Assembly (NCBI GenBank): GCA_008931825.1 | Contig: QXVZ01013980.1 | Span: 1-24,781 of the forward strand | Direction of reading: 5' to 3' | Source of the DNA: Phallusia fumigata | Lineage: Eukaryota > Chordata > Ascidiacea > Phlebobranchia > Ascidiidae | DNA length: 24,781 bases | In this document: positions 18,030 to 24,781 of the stretch, piece after piece | Layout of the letters: each line of letters starts with the position of its first letter | Position numbering within the stretch: position 1 is the first letter of the stretch | Notes under the pieces: model-generated | Told to the model about the DNA's origin: nothing | Seen by the model: only the letters and a program-made list of their open reading frames with translations | Database searches by the model: none | Made by a program: the position numbers and the translations under genes

Positions 18030-21000
18030 CTGTAAAATACAATAGAACGTTTACTTCAATAATCAGTAAAACAGTGTTTAATTTAAAAGCTGTTAAACTT
18101 TAGTTTAATATCTATTTACAAACAGACAAATGGCTTGTGCACTTCGACAACAGGAAGTCCCCAGACTTAATTTTTTAATTTTTAAAAAGTTATCAAAATT
18201 TTAACAGCTTTTAGGTACTGTTATGGAATGTACTATTTGTTTAACTAATCCCACTACCCCACTTGTCTGCTAAAAAACATTGGCATAAACTTTTTGTGGC
18301 AAAATCATTTTAATCAAAACAATTAACAATCATAATAATTTCAAGCCAACTTTTTGTAGGTTAAATTTCTCACCTAAAGTCAAGATAAACATAGAGTAAC
18401 TCACTTGCACAACAAGGCATTGGGATATTCCATTGGGTGTTGTTCTGGCAAACATTAGAAGTACTTTCTGGTGGGTACAAGCTGTATGTGGGTGTAGTAC
18501 AGCGGAAGTTGCACTGAGATGTGGCGAAGTTATCCTTTGTACAATCAATCACTCCATGTGCTAGCGCCTCCTGGTGGTTGCACAAGTTTGCTGCAAAACG
18601 AGGTATTTGCATGTAGAAGAATGTGTCTTTAAACAACCACTGAAATAATCTACGTGAAGGTAATTGACTGCAAAAACATTGTGTTTCTAAAATGTGCATT
18701 TGATAAATACTATTTTGCCATAATTTTTGTGTTTCTAAAATGTGCATTTAATAAATACTATTTTCTAATTTGCAATTTAATAAATACTACTCACGCTGGC
18801 AGGTTGGAACTGGTTTATCCCAGTTTATTGATCCATCAGCAAACTCTATGCACTGTGAAGTGAAGTCACCTTCCTATCGGTGGTAGTCATCACAGATAAA
18901 TTCACACACTGACCCAATAAAACTCCCATCAGAACAAATGGTTCGTCCATTCAATGGGGAACCAGGAAGGGGTGGGCATGATTTACCTAAAAAATGACAA
19001 TTAAATATTTTAGTTTCTCCACGGAATTGGTAAGTTATCATGTTAAGGCACCTCAGTGGGGGCTCAGAGCAAACCAGACACATCATCAACTTGTTGTAGT
19101 TTTATTAAACTAACATAATTATGGGTAATATTAATACTGAGGAATTATTAGTCTTAGCAAGGTGTTTTGCTGCATAAAATTTTGTAAAAAAGGTGTTGCA
19201 ACGCTGGAAAAAAACTAACGGATTATAGGAAGGAAACATGTATTCATAGCCATGAACGCACAACGTTCTGCAAAACCCCCAAAATGACGAAGTTCCCGCA
19301 TTTATGAATTGTTTTCTAAAGAGACGATTGTCGCAAACTTTATGCCACCAAGTTCGTCAGCAGACTCATCACAGGTGGATAAGTTTATTCAGGAGAAAAA
19401 GTTTAAAGCGTTTCATAGTTAAGTTATTGATTTTTGCTACTTACGTTGACAAACAGGCGCTCCCTGACTCCAAGTTCCGAAAATGCCCCCACTCGGTGCT
19501 CTCCCGCACACAGAAATCTTATTCCCAACCATAAAATATTCTGGGTCGCAGGTGAATTCACAGACACTTGCCAAAAAATTTGAATTTGTGCAAACGACTC
19601 CGCCATTGGCTGGTGCTACGTGGATTGGCAAGCAAGTTATAACTGAACAAAAGATAAGGTTTGGAATCAGCACTTTGGTGTGCTCGACAAGGAAATTTTG
19701 TTGATACCAAACAAAACACACAATTTAACTCACCTTTACAAACAGGAGCTGGGTTTGACCAAACCCCAACACCCCCTTCGTCATTACAAGTGCTTCGTCT
19801 GTTTCCTTCTAGTGCGTAACCCTCATCACATTCGAACGAGCAAATGCTTCCCACTCTGACGTCATCGGTGCACACAAACGCGCCATTAGCGGGCGATTGA
19901 AGTGCAGGAAGGCAAAAGATTTCTGCGTACGATTTTGCACTTTAGGTCAGTTGTCCAAATGCAAAGATGCCGGGGAGCGTGTTTTTGTTTTAAAGTTTAA
20001 GTGCATGTTATAGTTACGTCCGTTAGCAATTTACATCATCAGCTAAAATCATCTTAAAAAACTTATAAATTTCGTTCACAAACCAAAGAAGAATACCACA
20101 AATGGATATTAAAACCTACCTTTGCAAAAAGGAGCTGGGGAGGACCACTGGCCGTTGTCCTGGCAAAGGGACACAGAACTTCCCTCCCTGACAAATCCGG
20201 CATTGCAAGTAAACCTGTTGCAGGGATAAAGGAATTAAGTCATTGAAATTATTTCTTCGGAATTAGTTGCACAGAACTCACAAGCATCGGCTGTTTACTC
20301 TGTTCTCATCTGAACACGACACACGACCGTCAGATGGTGCAAAGTGAGGTGGTAGACAAACTGAGGGTCGACACACGGGTGCGCTGTTGTCCCACTGTTG
20401 ATTTTCTTCTGCACAAAATAATTTTTCTTTTGTAAACATAACCTAAACAGTCGAAGAAATAGGAATGCAAACTTTAAACACCTGTGAAACGGTTAAGCGA
20501 TCGCCAAACGGATTCAACGACGTTTTAAGGCTGTCTCGGTCGAAAGACAACTTTTTATTTGCAACACAAAAACTATGTTTTGAGGCGTCATAATTTTCCG
20601 CCAATCGATATGACGTCATCTACACAAAATTGCATTATGGGTGTCGCTACGTTGCAACATGGGGCAAGGATGCAGAACCCCCGACGAATATTAGGGAGCT
20701 GTCTTAAAACGTACTTTTTGCGTGCTACTTTGAAAACTGATGCCACCATTCTCCTACGAAGATTCTTTGAAACCAAACAAATGAACTTTGTCCAACAAAT
20801 TAAAATGCACAAATTCTAAAACTTACGGCAAACGGAGAAGACTTCTCCAACCAAGTCGTATCCGGCGTCACACTCAAATGAGCATTCGCTACCGATCGCG
20901 TTTCCTTTGGAACATTGCACACCTCCGTTGACTGGAGCAACATGTGGGGGTTGACAACGGGGTGCTGCAAAATTGGGCATGACGTCATTTTTTGACTGTT

Positions 21001-22679
21001 AACGTCTTTAGGTTTAGAACAAAAAAAAAGGGACAAGTTTTTGTAAATGTTTTTTTATGTTATGAAAAGCGAACGATGTTACCTAAACTACTGACACTTA
21101 CATTTATCGGTGCATGATGTGAGATCCATATTACACGAATCGGTGTCACAACAACATCTGCAAACCGAGGAAGGGTCTTTCTCATTACACTGGGATGGAA
21201 CCCAAGCACCACGAGGGTTCTGAAACATAAAAAATTGTTTTTAGGACCAAAAAAATTTACATTAAAATAAAAAAAGTAAAGGGCCCACATTGCACATTTG
21301 AACAAGGAAGTTTTCTATTTTAAAATGTATCACTTCACGACTAGCAGGATGCCATTTGTGCTGCTGGACTGTTTGACTGTTCATTATTTTATTTCATTTA
21401 TCTACAGCGCGCCGTTAGGATTATATAGGATTAAACTTATATGGGCGCAACAACTGGCCGTGGCTAAACGGTTTTACCAACAAATGACGTGTACTGTGCA
21501 ACACAATGCCCAGTAGTAGCAAAATATTGTGTTGTTACCTGCACATAGTTGTTTATGCACGCATGAGGTTGTTTGCAACCCTTCTTTATCAGAACTCGAC
21601 TGTTCCAGTTTCCATGGCGAATCTCGGTTTGACAAGATTGCTGAGAAAACAAATTACAAAAGAAGGTTAGAAGTTTTGGACGGCATCATAGTCACAATTG
21701 TCATCTTTAATTTGACTGAAAAAGCGGTTTTATCTACAAGCTTCTGACGGTGTAAGGAACCGCTTTTTGTATGTTCAGCTTTGTACAACTAAAACAGATT
21801 TTTAAACAAACTTATTAGGCCCCCCGCGGTTTTTCAATTTTATATTTTGAAAAAAGTGACTAAAAACCTTTCTTTAAACCAACTTTGAATCAAGGAATGA
21901 GAGGATTATTTGTATTAATTGAATATTTGGTAATTTTGCCGATGTACATTTACACTTGACTGGAAGATTAAATCTATCTTAATAACAATGCTGATAGCAA
22001 TGACGAAAAGCATTTGTATCAATGTTAGCGATCGTTACGCAACCTTGTAAACTTAAAGAGTTTATAACAAGCTTGGTGCACTTAACCGTCGCAATTTCGT
22101 TGTTTCGTTTATATATCGATGTCATGCATAAATTGAGACAATATTTAGGCAATTTCAAAGTAACTTTTTCTGCAAACTACAATGGGCTTAAATGAAAGTT
22201 CCCAAAAGAAAATAAAAAAAACTTGAGTACTTGAGATTTCATGTGAATAAATTTTTGTTTGCTTGAGATTTTAAATAAACCCCCAACAATAGGCACCCAC
22301 CTCGTTTACTTGACATTTTTGTAAATGTCCTTTTGCCAAACAATCTTCATTCCCCCAAGCATTCTCGCACTGCCAGCAATGAAGCGCTGAAAATGAAAAG
22401 ATATCGATAAATATGAATAAAGCTTCGCAAACACATGATGGTTTGAGCGCAGAAAAGTATGTAGGCTTCCATTTCATCCCGCCACAAACCAAAATTCAAT
22501 ATTAGGTTCCAATTGCTAATTATTTAATTTTTAAAAAACAAATCCATAAAAACAAATAATTAGCCCAATACTAACTTATGTTTGCAAACGTTTGTTTTAA
22601 GGTAAAACCAAAATCAAATGCAAAACTTACCAGTTACAGCCGAAATCCCGAACAAGCAGAATACTATAATCAACTTCAT
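15503..22679 (-). CDS. Secreted Ly6/uPAR - six sushi - VWA protein, 15 exons, with in-frame stop in exon 10
   Basis: Exons (5' to 3'): 22679-22631, 22386-22301, 21640-21539, 21219-21102, 20964-20827, 20408-20282, 20214-20120, 19922-19734, 19642-19445, 18986-18795, 18590-18405, 18029-17918, 17607-17456, 16446-16283, 15721-15503. All have gt..ag sites and phases agree throughout, giving 709 codons with the stop. Residues 1-16 are a signal peptide. Residues 17-118 form a Cys-rich LU domain ending Cys-Cys-Cys-Asp-Thr-Asp-Ser-Cys-Asn. Residues 122-492 are six CCP modules, and 496 to about 690 is VWA with MIDAS Asp509-x-Ser511-x-Ser513, Thr585 and Asp616. Codon 405 is TAG in this sequence. No serine protease or membrane anchor follows. 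A role in complement-like binding or extracellular recognition is inference from module types. A VWA behind sushi repeats recalls factor B and C2, but the LU domain and missing protease set it apart. Confidence 0.88.
16976..17066. repeat. 25-nt perfect inverted repeat interleaved with a 20-nt direct repeat
   Basis: Arms 17000-17024 and 17042-17066 are exact reverse complements around a 17-nt loop. A direct repeat, tgtagtttagttaacatcca, lies at 16976-16995 and again at 17022-17041, so its second copy forms the loop. The whole lies in intron 13 of the LU-sushi-VWA gene (16447-17455). It would fold into a stable hairpin as DNA or RNA. Confidence 0.9.
18679..18789. repeat. 48-bp tandem repeat in intron 10 of the LU-sushi-VWA gene
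   Basis: Copies start at 18679 and 18727 (both ttgtgtttctaaaatgtgca), with a partial third unit ending ataaatact at 18789. The array fills about half of the 204-nt intron 10 and reaches within 5 nt of the donor of the exon that carries the premature stop. Confidence 0.85.
18795..18986 (-). other. Exon 10: fifth sushi domain with in-frame TAG
   Basis: This 192-nt exon has phase-1 introns at both ends. It encodes a sushi domain from Cys371: four Cys, a late Trp (Ile-Asn-Trp-Asp) and Pro-Thr-Cys at the end. TAG at 18876-18874 is codon 405. Aligned with CCP3 (Cys-Asp-Glu-Gly-Tyr-Ala-Leu-Glu-Gly), the stop occupies the Leu position, so one base change from TTG would explain it. The frame resumes as a normal sushi domain immediately afterwards, which argues for a recent mutation, an allele or a base-call error and against long decay. 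Confidence 0.85.
21102..22386 (-). other. Ly6/uPAR (three-finger) domain exons 2-4
   Basis: Exons 2-4 encode residues 17-118. The domain starts Leu-His-Cys-Trp-Gln-Cys, the usual first strand of an LU domain (CxxC), and ends with Cys-Cys-x4-Cys-Asn (Cys102, Cys103, Cys108, Asn109), the family's closing signature. It has more cysteines than the standard ten (Cys20, 23, 32, 41, 48, 67, 73, 90, 99, 101-103, 108, 115). No GPI-anchor signal follows, because the chain continues into sushi domains. Confidence 0.8.
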
Positions 22680-22726
22680 CCTGTTGTTTACAGTTTTAAG
22701 TTGTTAAATCTCGAACCGAGCTTCTC

Positions 22727-22734
22727 TATTTATA
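22727..22734 (-). promoter_or_regulatory. TATA box of the LU-sushi-VWA gene
   Basis: TATAAATA on the minus strand lies 48 nt upstream of the ATG at 22679. The usual 25-30 nt spacing puts transcription start near 22700, giving a 5' leader of about 20 nt, short but workable. Confidence 0.6.
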
Positions 22735-23735
22735 CAAAAACTAACAGCAATACAACTTTACCCGACATTCGAACTGCTCGCGCGACTTGACCGACGGCAA
22801 CGATTACGACTCAGTAAAGCCATATTACCCACAGTGCGTCGACGGTGATGTAATAAACGTCTCTGTGAGACTACGGCTTTATGGGGGTCGTTACGTTGCA
22901 AATTATTTTCACACGTATTACGTCGTCAACTGTGAAGAAACCGAAACAAATTGACCAGGTCGTAGATGAAAAAGTTTAAGTTCAACTAAAGGTCGCGCGC
23001 TGGCTTTCTTTCGGTCACACGCTGTTTGGAGGAAAAACCGCTGATTGGGTGGAATATTCCACTAGATATTAGGGATGTAACGGCCGATAAACAATTTTAA
23101 ACAATTTGCAAGCTGCTTGTGAGACACAAACAGTCAGGACGTTTTATAATTTATTTTTTACTGTAAAAATTTATTTGTACGTACACAGTATTCGTGATGG
23201 GTAAAAACGCTTAAAAAACAAAGACACACAGCTTCAAAATTTCATCATGATATGTAATTCTAAGTCTTAGAGTTCGCCTTTACTCCTTTAGTGTCAGCAA
23301 TGCAACGTAAATGGTATTTAAAAGCGCCCGAAGGTACTACAGAGTATCCGTTTGTAAAGACCTCTGACTAATGGACTTGTAATGTCCAGACAATTTTCCA
23401 ATACATACTAATTGCTACTTGCTCATTAACCCTAGCACATGATGCACGATTAAACGCGTTGTTTGTATGATTTGTAATAAATTTGCTGGGTTTGGACTAT
23501 CTACTGTGGTTTTATATATTGCGCCTAGTTTTAATGAGTTTGTTTTTGTATTATACTGGCAATATATTTTTGTATGTGGCCACATTTTATTGCTAACCTT
23601 TAAAGTATGATAATGTTAACATAAGGTTTTTTTTTGTGTGTCAAGTAATAAAAAGTAATTCAAATAGTCACGTTTAGGTTTAAAACTATTTGCAAAAGTA
23701 CCAAATTTGTACACACCATCAGTCTTTCAACATTT

Positions 23736-23785
23736 GTGGCACTGTTTTTCTCACAACTCGGGACGCTTCCAGTTCGAGTCCTGAT
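23736..23785 (+). repeat. Degenerate tRNA-derived SINE-like sequence
   Basis: An A-box-like tgtggcactg is followed about 35 nt later by a B-box-like agttcgagtcc (23771-23781) behind ctcgggacgcttcc. The pattern is that of a tRNA-derived SINE head without a foldable tRNA. Confidence 0.4.
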
Positions 23786-24376
23786 CAGTTTTATTGTTGT
23801 TTTCTGTAAACTGTTCGTCCAAGAGCTCGCCGTGTCTTTTTTATTTTATTTATTTTTTGTGTGCGAACTAGTCGCCCAGTCAAGGAAAAAATTGTTTTCG
23901 CTTTTATAAATCCAACAGCAACGCGAACGACTCAATCGCGAGCCACATACAGCTCTTGCACTCGTGTTTTTGGCAATATTTGGCTTGAAAATCTACATCA
24001 CATTTTATTGTTAGTCTGCATATGGTCACCATTTCGTGTGCACACGAATTACAGTTTTGTTGCATATAATATATCGGTTGTATCGGCCTCCTTTTTTGGT
24101 GGAATTTTGTAATAATGTTGTTGATGTCGGCGAGAATCGCGTTTTTTTATTATTGTTACGCAAATTACACAAAAAACAGAAATACGGACGAGGATAAAAA
24201 AAAAGCACCTATCAAATAGCGACAGGTTGGGCTAAAGGCCAGCCCACTTTACTTTATAAGACGGAAGTTTCTCAGCATTTAATGCACTTATATATTCCGA
24301 GTTTTTTACCGCTTTAAACATAAAAATAAACAAGGAGAGCGTGGGCAATGTTTTTGCATACTTGCAGCGGTATATG

Positions 24377-24480
24377 CAGGGCCGGATTAACCCCTTATGA
24401 TGCCCTAAGCACTAAAAGACCCTGGTGCCCCCAAACAGTGGTGTCAAGCGATGCAATCCTGATCAGATAGGGTCGTACAT
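24377..24480. mobile_element. Possible hAT-type repeat end (CAGGGCCGG terminus)
   Basis: The sequence cagggccggattaacccc at 24377, followed by tgccctaagcact and ggtgccccc, resembles the ends of widespread hAT-type short repeats. The other terminus and target duplication are not recognisable before the window ends. Confidence 0.4.
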
Positions 24481-24781
24481 TTTTTTAAATTGGCGCCTAC
24501 CTAGAACCTATGGAGCATGGGTGCACAACTAAGCGCGTTTTATGAGGCCGAGCACAGTGTATGTAATGGCGGCCGTGCATTGGTGTGTACAACCTTTTGC
24601 TATTGCCGGCCGCATTACGGACATTATTTTACTCACGGCCGCCACATAGGCGCCGAACTACAAAAAATGTAAGGTGGCAGACGTACGTCACCACACACTC
24701 TATTCTGACGTCACAAACGTGTACATCGACGTGTCGCAGTATTCCAACACACACGACAAAACTATCAGTAAGAGCATGTTG

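Larger units (their letters stand above)
22735..24781. other. Intergenic region at the right edge
   Basis: No gene is supported. The frames at 23861-24112 and 24026-24208 run through AT-rich simple sequence. Two degenerate repeats are listed separately. A GC-rich patch at 24540-24660 contains an 11-nt inverted repeat (24567-24577 with 24634-24644, tggcggccgtg). Confidence 0.5.

Noticed and set aside
18874..18876. Selenocysteine or programmed readthrough at the TAG
   Set aside because: Selenocysteine uses TGA, and no readthrough context is evident. The Leu-to-stop single-base explanation or exon skipping is simpler.
15503..22679. Complement factor B or C2
   Set aside because: No serine protease exons follow the VWA, and factor B has no LU domain. 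The gene ends within about 70 residues of the last MIDAS residue.
24221..24250. Small hairpin gggctaaaggccagccc as a terminator or RNA element
   Set aside because: Only a six-base stem in intergenic DNA, with no neighbouring gene it could serve.

Overview
The window is nuclear DNA of an animal, most likely a tunicate (sea squirt) such as Ciona. It is AT-rich and compact. Two genes are split by short introns with clean gt..ag sites, and the protein families are animal ones (membrane-type ALDH3, steroid 5-alpha-reductase, Ly6/uPAR, sushi and VWA modules). The species call is inference from style and gene content. There is no operon, CRISPR array, rRNA or convincing tRNA gene.

Region 1 (1-10 kb) holds three ALDH3-type aldehyde dehydrogenase paralogues whose coding parts have no introns. 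They are a 5' fragment on the minus strand cut by the window edge (1-412), a complete plus-strand gene (5535-6974) and a complete minus-strand gene (8496-9989). Copies 1 and 2 are head to head, copies 2 and 3 tail to tail. Only copy 3 encodes a hydrophobic C-terminal membrane tail. Between copies 1 and 2 lie two weak spliced-gene candidates (593-1063 plus, 1424-1814 minus, the latter apparently frameshifted) and a short hAT-type DNA transposon with an exact 8-bp target duplication (4617-4843).

Region 2 (12.1-15.0 kb) is a three-exon steroid 5-alpha-reductase gene (SRD5A1/2 type, 269 aa predicted) on the plus strand. Exon phases fit exactly and the catalytic Glu and Tyr are present.

Region 3 (15.5-22.7 kb, minus) is a 15-exon gene reconstructed here from splice sites and phase. 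It has a signal peptide, a three-finger Ly6/uPAR (LU) domain, six sushi/CCP domains and a VWA domain with a complete MIDAS, 708 codons in all. It resembles the front half of complement factor B with an LU domain added and the protease absent. In this sequence the fifth sushi exon carries an in-frame TAG. That exon is 192 nt with phase-1 introns on both sides, so skipping it would restore an open frame. A TATA box sits just upstream of the start. The gene converges on the SRD5A gene, and their 3' ends may overlap.

Region 4 (22.8-24.8 kb) has no supportable gene, only degenerate SINE-like and hAT-like sequence. Across 11.4-24.7 kb the palindrome TGACGTCA recurs nine times, in exons, introns and intergenic DNA, far above expectation for this base composition. 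A near-perfect 25-nt fold-back with flanking direct repeats sits in an intron at 16976-17066.
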